From assembly GCA_947631725.1 (NCBI GenBank), contig CANRML010000010.1:1-21073 (forward strand): DNA of 21,073 bases. The letters run 5' to 3'. Position numbers and translations under genes: made by a program. The DNA is from an uncultured Clostridia bacterium (GTDB taxonomy: Bacteria; Bacillota; Clostridia; TANB77; CAG-508). Positions 1-7,861 of this stretch are shown piece by piece; the first letter of the stretch is position 1; each line of letters begins with the position of its first letter. Below the pieces are notes generated by a model, which saw nothing but the letters and a program-made list of their open reading frames with translations, made no database searches and was not told where the DNA came from.

Positions 1-32
1 ATCTTAATAAACATAAGCCGTTTACGTTAGAT

Positions 33-60
33 ATTATATCACAATTTCAAGAAATGTCAA
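33..60 (-). promoter_or_regulatory. Sigma-A promoter reading out of the left end
   Basis: On the minus strand, TTGACA (55-60) is followed by a 16-bp spacer and TATAAT (33-38). The -10 is preceded by TG with one intervening base, an extended -10. It points leftward, so the gene it drives lies outside the window. It starts directly after the stop codon of the small gene at 65-343. Confidence 0.7.
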
Positions 61-64
61 GTTT

Positions 65-343
65 TTAGCTATTTACACGTTCTTTTAGGTATGTTTCTAA
101 CTCTGATAACTTTATCTTTTTTGATAAATTAGAAATATACACGTCATCTGAATAATTGAATACTAATAAAGTAATTCCATTAACAATTACCTTATGAGGT
201 TCAATATACGCAAGATTAGTATTTTCAATCTTTCTAATACTACCATTGATAAATGTTGGAGGAGATTTAGAAAACTTGCATATAAATTGCAGTCGCTTTT
301 TTAACCTTTCTTCAAATTGTAGTTTTTGTTTGATTACGTTCAT
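65..343 (-). CDS. Hypothetical 92-aa protein
   Basis: I do not recognise this protein. It is short, has a basic N-terminal half (KQKLQFEERLKKRLQF) and a mixed hydrophobic middle, with no signal peptide or membrane segment. I chose the ATG at 343 because AAGGATGG lies about 8 bases upstream. The ATG 12 bases further upstream would overlap that ribosome-binding site. A 6-bp inverted repeat (353-358 with 373-378) covers part of the ribosome-binding site and could weakly mask it. The gene stands alone between the tRNA terminator and a promoter that leads out of the window. That it is translated is inferred from the good ribosome-binding site and intact frame. Confidence 0.6.
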   Translation of the reverse strand: MNVIKQKLQFEERLKKRLQFICKFSKSPPTFINGSIRKIENTNLAYIEPHKVIVNGITLLVFNYSDDVYISNLSKKIKLSELETYLKERVNS

Positions 344-392
344 TTCAAACACCATCCTTTCTTTTTATTGATAGGATGACTTTTTTTGCATT

Positions 393-420
393 AAAAAAAT
401 CAACCATTTCTGATTGATTT
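393..420 (-). terminator. Rho-independent terminator after tRNA-Gly
   Basis: On the minus strand AATCAATC and GGTTGATT pair as an 8-bp stem (one T-G pair) around a six-base loop, followed by a run of T. It lies 38 bases downstream of the tRNA 3' end and would end the tRNA transcript. Confidence 0.7.
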
Positions 421-458
421 GTACTGTCTACTCATAAAAGTTCGAGCAGACTCGGAAC

Positions 459-532
<74 letters not shown>

Positions 533-552
533 ATTTCCCTTGACAGTTATAC

Positions 553-581
553 ATTATAAATTATATTTATCTTTTTGTCAA
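553..581 (-). promoter_or_regulatory. Consensus sigma-A promoter of tRNA-Gly
   Basis: On the minus strand there is a perfect TTGACA (576-581), a 17-bp spacer and a perfect TATAAT (553-558). Transcription would start about 13 bases before the tRNA 5' end. This is the strongest promoter in the window, as expected for a stable RNA. Confidence 0.9.
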
Positions 582-619
582 GAGTTTTTTCATTATTTTT
601 CAATTATTTTTTTAATTTT

Positions 620-1312
620 CTAAAATCTAATAAAGCAAACAATAGAAAATATGGCTATTTTTATCAATACTCCAGTTAATATTTTATACTGTACAGCACG
701 AATTCCTACGTCATTTATAATGTCAAATTGTTTAACTAAACTATCTATTTCTTCTCTAGAAGAAATTTGCTTTTCCTCCATATATTCTTTTGCTAAATAT
801 CTAGCTTTTATCATAGCATCATTTTCTAAATATAGTTTTACTGAATAATATATAAGTCCAAATATGCATAATATTGCTAAAAAAGTCATTGGACTTGGTA
901 ATATTCCACATACTGCTATAATAAAAATAACAGCAAAATATATTAGATAAATATTGGAAAATATGAAATTGAAAAGTAATAGTTTTCTGCTTTGAATACT
1001 GTGTAGGCATTCATGTGCAATAGTTTGAATCCTTGAATAACTATTTTTCATATTTCCTATACAAATTTTATTAGAAATTGCTATATAAACTGTTGCTTCT
1101 GATTTATTATCTTCTTCTACTTTAACATCTGTATTATTTAGTTTTTTTAAATATTCCTTGCACATATCTATATTGTTTGGATATTTTTCAGCAATAGCAT
1201 CTAAGTTTTGAATATTAGTCATTTCTTTTAGTTTTTTCATATTTACTTCAAAAACAACTGTTAATATTACTAGTAATAGTAGAATAACTATAAAAACTAT
1301 TAAAAATTCCAC
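620..1312 (-). CDS. YugP-like membrane zinc metallopeptidase
   Basis: Likely a membrane-bound zinc metallopeptidase of the YugP type (Pfam Zn_peptidase_2). There is an N-terminal membrane segment (about residues 2-21), then a soluble part ending in the zinc motif HECLH (H100, E101, H104, followed by SIQ). Two membrane segments (about 113-136 and 140-161) come next, then LENDA (E163), which matches the position of the third ligand (EFNAS) in YugP. A last membrane segment is at about 211-229. Length 230 aa fits YugP (about 225). Divergence is high: the usual HEVGHAxQ is HECLHSIQ. The start is GTG, with AAAGGGG about 8 bases upstream. It is the last gene of the minus-strand run, 12 bases after the ylbF-like gene. 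The substrate is unknown. Confidence 0.72.
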   Translation of the reverse strand: MEFLIVFIVILLLLVILTVVFEVNMKKLKEMTNIQNLDAIAEKYPNNIDMCKEYLKKLNNTDVKVEEDNKSEATVYIAISNKICIGNMKNSYSRIQTIAHECLHSIQSRKLLLFNFIFSNIYLIYFAVIFIIAVCGILPSPMTFLAILCIFGLIYYSVKLYLENDAMIKARYLAKEYMEEKQISSREEIDSLVKQFDIINDVGIRAVQYKILTGVLIKIAIFSIVCFIRF

Positions 1313-1324
1313 TTTATTTCCCCT

Positions 1325-1660
1325 TTATTCCATTACTTCTCTAATTGATTCACCAATAATTCTATTTACATCTGCAATTAAAATATTAAATTTTGTTTCT
1401 GCTTCAAAGTAATTTTTTGCATCAGGCTGTTCTATTAGCTCTGCATATAGTTCTTGCACTTTCTTCATTTTTTCTTCATCAGTTTTTCCAGTTTGCATAG
1501 ATTCTAGCTGACTTGTATAACGAGCCATGTCAAATTCCTTTATTCTTTTTGATAATTCAGGATTTAATTTAATTGTTTCTTTTGCCATCTTAAAATTTGC
1601 ATATTCTTCAGAAGTCTTGATTTCTTGTGCTAATCTATTAGCAGTATCATAAACGTTCAT
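1325..1660 (-). CDS. YlbF/YmcA family regulator
   Basis: An all-helical 111-aa protein of the Com_YlbF family (YlbF, YmcA/YheA). In Bacillus, YlbF and YmcA form a complex with YaaT that aids RNase Y-dependent mRNA maturation and affects competence, biofilm and sporulation. Visible features are the N-terminal NVYDTANRLAQEIKTSEEY helix, a central FDMARYTSQLESMQTG stretch and the C-terminal EAETKFNILIADVNRIIGESI helix, all typical of the family. I cannot assign it to YlbF or YmcA specifically. The ATG at 1660 is chosen because AAAGGA lies about 9 bases upstream; the in-frame start 18 bases earlier has no site. It lies between a DUF3048 gene and the metallopeptidase, with short gaps. Confidence 0.85.
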   Translation of the reverse strand: MNVYDTANRLAQEIKTSEEYANFKMAKETIKLNPELSKRIKEFDMARYTSQLESMQTGKTDEEKMKKVQELYAELIEQPDAKNYFEAETKFNILIADVNRIIGESIREVME

Positions 1661-1686
1661 ATTTACATATCCTTTCAATTTTTGTT

Positions 1687-2799
1687 TTAATTTACAGAAT
1701 TAACAACATTGCTTGCTTCTGTATTTTGTGTATTATCTAATATTTCTGGTTCTTCTGGTTCAATAGTTATTTCAGCATCAATTGGGCAAATGTTAATCCA
1801 TGTATTTCCATCATTTACTTCTATTTCATTTCCTTCTAAATCTTGATAAATGGTTCTTTCATCTCTTGCATTTTTGATACATTTTATTTCAATTACTTTT
1901 CCATTTGTTAAATAATATCCATCAAATGTGCCTATATTTTTTAATCCTTGTCTTCCTTTATTTTCTGAATCATTTAATGTATAATTTTCACATTTTGTTA
2001 CAATTATGTTTTTAGTTGTTATTGGTTCAGCTGTTTCCCAATCTGTCTGTGCTTTATTTCTTGCATATCTTTTATATACTTTATTTTCTTCATCATATTC
2101 ATATCTAACTGTTTGAAGATTTGAATGTGGTATTGTTATTGAGGTTGCTGTTCTTGCATCTTTTAATTCAACTTCATCTGCTGTGTATTTTAAAACACTT
2201 TCTTTGTCAGATGTTGTTCTATATCCTTTATTAGTAGCAGATGTTAATATATTTTTTGTACTTGTTACAGCATTATGTGGTGCATATTTTTTCTTACTTC
2301 TCCAAAATGTTGAACCATCTTCATAAATGCCATTTATATTATTTATTGAATATTTTTTAATATCACTTTGCGCTTGTGGACTCCATCCAAAGTGTACATA
2401 TATAGCATCATTTTCCATAGCATAATCTAAGAAATAATGTCTTGCACTTCTAACAGGTCCTATTAAATCTAAATCTGCACCTTTATATAAAGCCATTAAT
2501 CTTGTTTCTCCACCTTCTACAATGATTTCATATACTAAATATGCTTTGTTCAATCCTGATTGTGGCCATGCTTGGTTATGATTGTCATACATAACAGCAA
2601 TTGGTCTATCATTTCCTTTATAAATTTGTACTTCTTTTTCTTCTACAACTGGTGTTACTAATACAGTCGTTTTTTCAGCTTCTGTGTCTATTGGCTTTTC
2701 TTCTTTATCTTTAACTATTTTATACCCTAAAACTCCACCAGCTATCAAAATTAAAATAACTAAAATGAAAATTAATAATTTTGTACTTCCTTTTTCCAT
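1687..2799 (-). CDS. DUF3048 (YerB-like) membrane-anchored protein
   Basis: A 370-aa extracytoplasmic protein of the YerB family (DUF3048 N- and C-terminal domains). One hydrophobic segment (about residues 8-27) anchors it, with no lipobox cysteine, so it is a membrane-anchored rather than a lipid-modified form. The N-terminal domain begins at about residue 63 (RPIAVMYDNHNQAWPQSGL) and includes YEIIVEGGETRLMALY and IGPVRSARHYF, the best conserved parts. The C-terminal domain covers about 215-345. B. subtilis YerB is described as a putative lipoprotein; the biochemical role is not known to me. The start ATG has AAAGGA about 12 bases upstream. It follows ybeY by 16 bases. Confidence 0.9.
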   Translation of the reverse strand: MEKGSTKLLIFILVILILIAGGVLGYKIVKDKEEKPIDTEAEKTTVLVTPVVEEKEVQIYKGNDRPIAVMYDNHNQAWPQSGLNKAYLVYEIIVEGGETRLMALYKGADLDLIGPVRSARHYFLDYAMENDAIYVHFGWSPQAQSDIKKYSINNINGIYEDGSTFWRSKKKYAPHNAVTSTKNILTSATNKGYRTTSDKESVLKYTADEVELKDARTATSITIPHSNLQTVRYEYDEENKVYKRYARNKAQTDWETAEPITTKNIIVTKCENYTLNDSENKGRQGLKNIGTFDGYYLTNGKVIEIKCIKNARDERTIYQDLEGNEIEVNDGNTWINICPIDAEITIEPEEPEILDNTQNTEASNVVNSVN

Positions 2800-2815
2800 C
2801 TGCTATTCATCCTTT

Positions 2816-3295
2816 CTATGTTTCATCTCTACTTATTTTTAGTTCTTTTAATACGGATTCTTCTTTTTTTCTCATTAGTTCTTTGTCCTGTTCTTCAATA
2901 TGATCATAACCCATAAGATGGTAAAATCCGTGTACTACCATATAGCTTAATTCTCTTTCAAAGCTATGTCCATATTCTTTAGCTTGTTCTTGTACTTGTT
3001 CAACAGATATTACTATATCTCCCAACATGTCTTCAAATGTAAAATCTTGAGCTTTAATTTTATTTTCTAATTCTTGTTTTTCAAACACAGGAAAAGATAG
3101 AACGTCTGTAGCTCTATCTATATTCCTATATGTATTGTTCAATTTTCTAATATTTTGTGGTGTTGTTAATGTTATTGTTAGTATTAAATTACTATTTTGT
3201 AAGTTTTCCTTTTTATAGCATTTTTGTACTACTTTTCCTATTATTTCTTCATATTTTGGGTTTTCTTCTATTTCATTATACACAATCTCATACAT
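2816..3295 (-). CDS. ybeY: YbeY endoribonuclease
   Basis: YbeY is a metal-dependent endoribonuclease involved in 16S rRNA maturation and ribosome quality control. The signature HGFYHLMGYDH holds the three zinc histidines in the required H-x3-H-x5-H spacing (H122, H126, H132). Upstream, the RNIDRATDVLSFP block (58-69) and GDIVIS (92-97) are also diagnostic. At 159 aa it has the usual length. The ribosome-binding site (AAGGTGAG) lies inside the 3' end of the preceding gene, whose stop codon is 2 bases before this ATG, so translation is probably coupled. In many Clostridia ybeY follows yqfC, yqfD and phoH; here phoH is replaced by an unknown gene. Confidence 0.96.
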   Translation of the reverse strand: MYEIVYNEIEENPKYEEIIGKVVQKCYKKENLQNSNLILTITLTTPQNIRKLNNTYRNIDRATDVLSFPVFEKQELENKIKAQDFTFEDMLGDIVISVEQVQEQAKEYGHSFERELSYMVVHGFYHLMGYDHIEEQDKELMRKKEESVLKELKISRDET

Positions 3296-3297
3296 TA

Positions 3298-4512
3298 CTA
3301 TGCACTCACCTTATTGATTATTTCTTTTATTGCTCCTTTGTATTCTCCTGAAGATTTGAAAGTATTTTTTATCTCGCGAATTGCTCCATAGTCTACTAAT
3401 TTTCTTTTATAGTATTTTTCTAATTTTGAGTAATCTACTTTTGTGTTATGAATTTTCTTTAAATCTTCTTTTAGAAATAAGATTTCTTTTCGTTTTACAT
3501 ATTCAACAAAATTTGTTTCTTTTAATGCTGAAATTTCTTGATACTTGTCCCAAATTTTCTTAAATTTTTCTCTTTCTTCTAAATCTTCCCAATATACTTT
3601 TGTTGATAATAGTTTTGTATAAAAATCTTCAATTAGTGTTATTAGCATTGAATATGCTCTTTCACGTTTATTAGCAATTTTCGTATCTTGTAATAAAGTT
3701 CTAGCATCTTTTAGTAGTTTCTCATAGCAATGTTCTGCAACAATTAAAGGAATACTATGTGTAAATAGTTTTCTGCTAATTCCTAATAAAATCATATTTT
3801 TTTCTATAATGTCTCTTGTATCTAATTTTCCAACTGTAAAGCCTTGGAATTTTTCATATTCTGCTTCTATTCCTTTAAATTCTTCTGGATATTTTTCAAT
3901 TTTTAGTGCTAAAATATTTTGTACATATTCTTCTAATGTATAAAATATTTTTGTATAAACCCACTCTTTAGTTGAGTCATATATGTTAGTTCCATCAGCT
4001 AATTTAATAGAATAATTTTTTAAAATTGCTTTATATAGGGCATCCATTTTATATAAATAAAAAGATGTATATTTTTGTAAAACTTTTTCTTTTGCATTTG
4101 CACAAATTCCATCCCAGTCTAACTCAATTAGATATTTTTGTTTGCGATATTTGTATTCTGTATATTCCTTTTCTTTTAAGCTTGTTACTCCATAATATTT
4201 TGACATTGCATTTTTTTCAAATTCTGATGCTACTCCATTTTTTACCTTTTTGTAAATTGAATCCATAATATGTTTATCTAATGCCTCTAAATAGGCAGTA
4301 TATGCTGTTTCAAATTTCTTTTCTGCTTCTTCATTTGTGTCGTTTTCTTTTGCATATATTTCATATGCTTTTAACATCGCATTTCTTTTCATAGCAATAA
4401 ACATTCCGTTAATTCCAATTTTTGTTGGTATTAACATACGTGTTAAAGTACTTGTGATTTTATTGAAAAAATTAGTATCTGCTCCTGTTATTCTTAAACT
4501 TCTTTCTTCCAT
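3298..4512 (-). CDS. Unknown 404-aa protein in the phoH position
   Basis: I do not recognise this protein. It appears cytoplasmic and mostly helical, rich in K, E, Y and L. It has no signal peptide, membrane segment, Walker A motif or clear metal-binding motif. Notable stretches are SLRITGADTNFFNKI near the start, IPTKIGINGMFIAMKRN (about 28-44) and a lysine-rich C-terminus. The ATG at 4512 is chosen because GAGGGGG lies about 6 bases upstream; earlier in-frame starts would overlap it. The gene begins 14 bases after the yqfD stop and ends 2 bases before ybeY. In most spore formers the gene between yqfD and ybeY is phoH, an ATPase, but this is plainly not PhoH. It may be a lineage-specific sporulation or RNA-related protein; that is inference from position only. 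Confidence 0.75.
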   Translation of the reverse strand: MEERSLRITGADTNFFNKITSTLTRMLIPTKIGINGMFIAMKRNAMLKAYEIYAKENDTNEEAEKKFETAYTAYLEALDKHIMDSIYKKVKNGVASEFEKNAMSKYYGVTSLKEKEYTEYKYRKQKYLIELDWDGICANAKEKVLQKYTSFYLYKMDALYKAILKNYSIKLADGTNIYDSTKEWVYTKIFYTLEEYVQNILALKIEKYPEEFKGIEAEYEKFQGFTVGKLDTRDIIEKNMILLGISRKLFTHSIPLIVAEHCYEKLLKDARTLLQDTKIANKRERAYSMLITLIEDFYTKLLSTKVYWEDLEEREKFKKIWDKYQEISALKETNFVEYVKRKEILFLKEDLKKIHNTKVDYSKLEKYYKRKLVDYGAIREIKNTFKSSGEYKGAIKEIINKVSA

Positions 4513-4526
4513 ATGCATCCCCCTCT

Positions 4527-5711
4527 TCAAAATACGATTTTTTCATTTGTCCCTATCTCTTCTAGAACCTCATAGGTTACATTTATTTCTATACCATTTT
4601 CTTTTTCATATGTATTGTTATATCTATTCATAATTTTAGTTTTATCTTCAATTTCTTCATCTAATTCTTCTTGTAACTGTTGTATCCCTAGCTGTTTAGC
4701 TTCTTCTAAATTATACCTTTTTTCTTCTTCTACTAGCTCTTTATTCGTTATTTTTCTTATAGAAATCGGCAAATAGAAATCTGAAAATAATCTAATTTTT
4801 TTATCTGTTTCTATTGTATCATAAATTTTAAATTTTGAAACCCTTTTTGACAAATTTATTTCAAAATTATTAAATTTTATTGAATAAAAATTTTCGAATT
4901 GCCCTGTCTCTTTAGTTTCCGTAGATTGATATGGAATAAAAATATTTTTTGTGTGCCAAACTTTTGCCTCAATTTCTCCTCTTGCATGTACATAATGCAT
5001 CCCTGTATACTTTCCCTCTAGCCATCCACTAATTAATGTTGTTCCGTAAGTTACAGTATCTCCTACTTTTACATTTGCAGTTCCATTTTGTGCTTGTATT
5101 TTTGTTATAACTCCTTCTTTATTAGAAACAATATTACAATAATCTTTTTCATCAATTATTTCTGGCTTATTATCTGCTTTTACTATGCGCACAATAGCAT
5201 TTGTGCCTTTTAATTCTATTCCCATCCATGCAATATCTTGTCTTTCTAATCTTATTTTATTTATTATTTCTTTTGTATTTAATTTTGCTTTTAATTTTCC
5301 TGTTGTCAAACCTGCATTTGATATATCTTGGTAAATGTTTTCTAATTCCTTTCCACTTTCTTCTTTTATTTCTATATTCCAAATAAAGTTAGACAAGATA
5401 ATAACTCCTATAATAATTAATATTGAAAACATTGCAAATATTTTTCTTTTTTTATATTTATATAATAGAAATGGTACTCCTCTCTTTTTTTCAATTTTTA
5501 TATGACATTTTAACTTTTTAGCAATTTTTGTGATTTCTTTAAAATCCTGTATTGATGTGTTCAAATATAGTTTTACATTTTTTTCTCTTTTTAAATTCCA
5601 AATTATAATTTTTTTGTTCTTGCATATATTAATGAATTTTTCAATATAGTATCCTTCTACTGAAACTTTAATATATCCAAAAATATAGCATAGTAAAATT
5701 TTAATAAACAT
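4527..5711 (-). CDS. yqfD: Sporulation protein YqfD
   Basis: YqfD is a conserved protein of endospore formers, in B. subtilis expressed in the mother cell (sigma-E) and annotated as a stage IV sporulation protein. The N-terminal part (about 1-90) is a basic soluble domain with the family-type sequence EKFINICKNKKIIIWNL. One membrane segment (about 92-112) follows, then a large external domain carrying GVITKIQAQNGTANVKVGDTV (about 197-218), a short beta-barrel-like stretch recalling membrane-fusion proteins. Length 394 aa fits the family. The start ATG has GGAGG about 7 bases upstream and lies 1 base after the yqfC stop, so the two genes are translationally coupled. Molecular function is not established. 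Confidence 0.93.
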   Translation of the reverse strand: MFIKILLCYIFGYIKVSVEGYYIEKFINICKNKKIIIWNLKREKNVKLYLNTSIQDFKEITKIAKKLKCHIKIEKKRGVPFLLYKYKKRKIFAMFSILIIIGVIILSNFIWNIEIKEESGKELENIYQDISNAGLTTGKLKAKLNTKEIINKIRLERQDIAWMGIELKGTNAIVRIVKADNKPEIIDEKDYCNIVSNKEGVITKIQAQNGTANVKVGDTVTYGTTLISGWLEGKYTGMHYVHARGEIEAKVWHTKNIFIPYQSTETKETGQFENFYSIKFNNFEINLSKRVSKFKIYDTIETDKKIRLFSDFYLPISIRKITNKELVEEEKRYNLEEAKQLGIQQLQEELDEEIEDKTKIMNRYNNTYEKENGIEINVTYEVLEEIGTNEKIVF

Positions 5712-5712
5712 T

Positions 5713-5994
5713 TTAATCCTCCGTTAGTTTTTCAAACTCAATACCTTCTATCTTCCCTGTTACTTTAATATCATCATTTGATAAATTTTCTAAGTTGAAA
5801 TTATATCCATTGAAATTAACTATTCCTGTAATTGTTTTTATTCTTACAAAGTATTCTTCATATTCTAAAATAGCTTGATAGTTTTCTATTATTACTTCAT
5901 CAAATCCAGTGATTGTAATCTTTACTTCGTTTGAGTAGACCTCTTTAGGTATTTCTAATAATTTATCTATTTTTCTATGATGCTTTTGTTTCAT
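5713..5994 (-). CDS. yqfC: Sporulation protein YqfC
   Basis: A 93-aa protein of the YabP/YqfC family, present only in spore formers; the pair yqfC-yqfD is a hallmark of mother-cell sporulation operons. Recognisable blocks are LEIPKEVYSNEVKITITG, the EVIIENYQAILEYEE segment and the final LSNDDIKVTGKIEGIEFE. I start it at the ATG at 5994, which has AGAAAGGAAG about 9 bases upstream. A longer reading from a TTG codon at 6039 has no ribosome-binding site and would overlap pdaA. It lies 34 bases after the pdaA stop. Function beyond sporulation is unknown. Confidence 0.92.
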   Translation of the reverse strand: MKQKHHRKIDKLLEIPKEVYSNEVKITITGFDEVIIENYQAILEYEEYFVRIKTITGIVNFNGYNFNLENLSNDDIKVTGKIEGIEFEKLTED

Positions 5995-6028
5995 TTTCGA
6001 TTTCTTCCTTTCTGATTTAGTTTTTCCT

Positions 6029-6835
6029 TTATTTTTCAAATTGATCTAATGAATAAAACTCATATCCTTGCTGTCTTGCTTGTTTTATAATCTCTGGTAA
6101 TATTTCTGTATTAGTTTTGGAATTTCCATGTAAAAGCATAATTTCACCAGGGTGAAAATTTTCTATAATCATTTTTATTGCCTCTTGGCTGTTTGGTTGA
6201 TTATTTTCTTCCCAGTCCTTATATGCAAATGACCACATAACAGTTGTATATCCTAAATTACTTGTTGCAATCAAACTTCTTTCACTATATTCTCCTTTTG
6301 GTGGTCTCATATATTTCATTTCATAATTAAATTTTTCATATACCGCTTGATGTAATGTTAAAAGTTCTGTTTTTATCTCTTCATCTGATATATCTGGCAT
6401 GCTTTTATGCCTAGAGCTGTGATTCCCAACAATATGATTTTCATCTATCATTTGTTTTACTAATTCTGGTTGTGTATTTAAATAATGTCCTGTAATAAAA
6501 AACGTAGCTGGAACTTTGTTTTCTTTCAATGTTTTTAATATATCACTCGTATATCCTGCTTCATATCCTTGGTCAAATGTTAAATATATTCTTTTACTAT
6601 TTGCATTTCCCATTGCAATTCCTTTATTATTCGATAATGTTTTTAATCTACTTGCTCCTAAGTCTGGTTGTTTATGTTCATTATTTCTTTTTATTCCCCA
6701 TCCAATTTTTTCATTACTGATTGCTTTTGTATTTACCATAATTTCTTGATTAGCCTCTTGCATTGATATTACACTTAAAGAAAAAATGCTTATACTTAAA
6801 ATTATGATAGCAATTGCTCTGATTTTTTCCTTCAT
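6029..6835 (-). CDS. pdaA: PdaA-type polysaccharide deacetylase (spore cortex)
   Basis: A 268-aa NodB-family deacetylase closest to PdaA, which removes acetyl groups from N-acetylmuramic acid so that muramic delta-lactam can form in the spore cortex. Lactam is the cue for germination lytic enzymes. An N-terminal signal/anchor (about 4-26) puts it outside the membrane. Catalytic motifs are LTFDQGYE (D88), HSSRH (H139, H143), RPPKGEYS (178-185), VMWSFAYKDW and LLHG (H236). The second motif residue after D88 is Q instead of the common D; B. subtilis PdaA has N there, so PdaA-type enzymes already vary at this site. The ATG has AGGAG plus GAGGAAG upstream. It heads the long minus-strand run with yqfC and yqfD, so cortex and mother-cell genes are joined here. 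Confidence 0.92.
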   Translation of the reverse strand: MKEKIRAIAIIILSISIFSLSVISMQEANQEIMVNTKAISNEKIGWGIKRNNEHKQPDLGASRLKTLSNNKGIAMGNANSKRIYLTFDQGYEAGYTSDILKTLKENKVPATFFITGHYLNTQPELVKQMIDENHIVGNHSSRHKSMPDISDEEIKTELLTLHQAVYEKFNYEMKYMRPPKGEYSERSLIATSNLGYTTVMWSFAYKDWEENNQPNSQEAIKMIIENFHPGEIMLLHGNSKTNTEILPEIIKQARQQGYEFYSLDQFEK

Positions 6836-7003
6836 CTTCCTCAGCTCCTATTCCTATTTTAATTTTATTAATTAAATAAAATTTTATGATTTTTTCTTTA
6901 TTAGTTGAATTTATTATTTGCATTTTTTTATTTTTATTTTAACTTTATTGCATTTTTTATATTAGTTTTATTTGTCAAATGCTGTTTATATATCAATCTT
7001 TAA

Positions 7004-7031
7004 ATTATACTTATAAATTCCCTATTGACAA
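7004..7031 (-). promoter_or_regulatory. Sigma-A-like promoter facing pdaA
   Basis: On the minus strand TTGTCA (7026-7031) is followed by a 16-bp spacer and TATAAT (7004-7009). It would give a leader of about 160 bases before pdaA. Its -35 overlaps the -35 of the rightward agrA promoter by five bases. Confidence 0.45.
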
Positions 7032-7053
7032 CACTAATTTTTTGAATTATATT
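7025..7053 (+). promoter_or_regulatory. Sigma-A promoter of agrAC
   Basis: TTGACA (7025-7030), a 17-bp spacer and TATATT (7048-7053). Transcription should start near 7060, leaving a leader of about 88 bases with a 10-bp hairpin before the strong ribosome-binding site GGAGGAGG of agrA. Confidence 0.75.
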
Positions 7054-7147
7054 GTAATTGTTTTTGGAAAAAAATAGCAATTTCATTATATTCACTAATT
7101 CCATTTTTTTCCATTTGTATTTTGTTTTGTTTGGAGGAGGAACTTTA

Positions 7148-7861
7148 ATGCTAAACTTTGTTGTTTGTGATGATAACTTAGTTATATTAGATAGAATTGA
7201 GAAAATGCTTGAAAATATATTTACAAAGCATAATTATGATGCAAAGGTGGTATTTAAATCTGATGATTTTGATTCTATTTTAGATTATGTGGATAATAAC
7301 AAGACAGATGTACTTGTGCTTGACATCAATTTAAAACAAGGAAAAACTGGTTTGCAAATTGCAGAAATGGTTAGGCAGAAAAATAAAAATGTATATTTCA
7401 TTTTTACTACTGCACATTTGGAATATGCTATGATGGCATATAAATTTAAAACTTTTGATTATATTGCTAAGCCATTAATGCCAGAAAGGATGGAAGAAAC
7501 TATTGTAAGATTATTTGATGATATACAAGGTTTACCAAAGAAATATATAAAAATTGATAATAAAAATACAATTATTGATGAAAATGAAATTCACTATATA
7601 AAAAGAGATGGTATGAAATTAATTTTTCATACTCCAGCACGTGATTATGAAGTATATAGTTCTTTTAATAAAATACAAGATTCACTACCTGATAATTTTG
7701 TTAGATGTCATAAATCATTTATTGTTAATATAAATAATGTAACAAATGTGGATCCTGTGGAAAATAGATTATATTTCCCTGAAAATGATTTTAGTGATAT
7801 TGGTCCAAAATTTAAGAAAGATATAATGGAGGTTTTTAAAAATGATGGAATTTTTAAATAA
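7148..7861 (+). CDS. agrA: AgrA-like LytTR response regulator
   Basis: A 237-aa DNA-binding response regulator of the AgrA type. The receiver domain (about 1-125) has the acidic pair CDD (D8, D9), phospho-acceptor D59 in LVLDINL, T87/T88 and K108 in YIAKPL. A LytTR DNA-binding domain follows (about 131-235), with the typical YIKIDNKNT..., the ARDYEVYSSF strand and FVRCHKSFIVNINNV. The start at 7148 is set by GGAGGAGG about 7 bases upstream; an upstream reading would begin within the leader. It overlaps the kinase start by 20 bases (ATG at 7842), so the two are co-translated. By family, it would activate agr operons and output genes after phosphorylation by the partner AgrC. No clear AgrA-type direct repeats were found nearby. 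Confidence 0.93.
   Translation: MLNFVVCDDNLVILDRIEKMLENIFTKHNYDAKVVFKSDDFDSILDYVDNNKTDVLVLDINLKQGKTGLQIAEMVRQKNKNVYFIFTTAHLEYAMMAYKFKTFDYIAKPLMPERMEETIVRLFDDIQGLPKKYIKIDNKNTIIDENEIHYIKRDGMKLIFHTPARDYEVYSSFNKIQDSLPDNFVRCHKSFIVNINNVTNVDPVENRLYFPENDFSDIGPKFKKDIMEVFKNDGIFK

Larger units (their letters stand above)
6836..7147. other. Divergent intergenic region between pdaA and agrA
   Basis: A 312-bp, very AT-rich stretch without a credible gene. It holds two divergent promoters with overlapping -35 elements (see 7004-7053). The agrA leader contains a 10-bp inverted repeat, GGAAAAAAAT (7066-7075) with ATTTTTTTCC (7103-7112), separated by 27 bases. The leader on the pdaA side would be about 160 bases long and contains a short AT-only palindrome near 6861-6884. 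I see no clear sigma-E or sigma-G promoter for pdaA, but such elements are hard to tell by eye in this base composition. Confidence 0.6.

Noticed and set aside
345..378. Hairpin masking the ribosome-binding site of the gene at 65-343
   Set aside because: Only a 6-bp stem with a 14-base loop; too weak to claim as a regulatory element.
7058..7147. 30-residue N-terminal extension of AgrA
   Set aside because: It would be read from within the leader, while GGAGGAGG just before 7148 gives a normal AgrA start and length.
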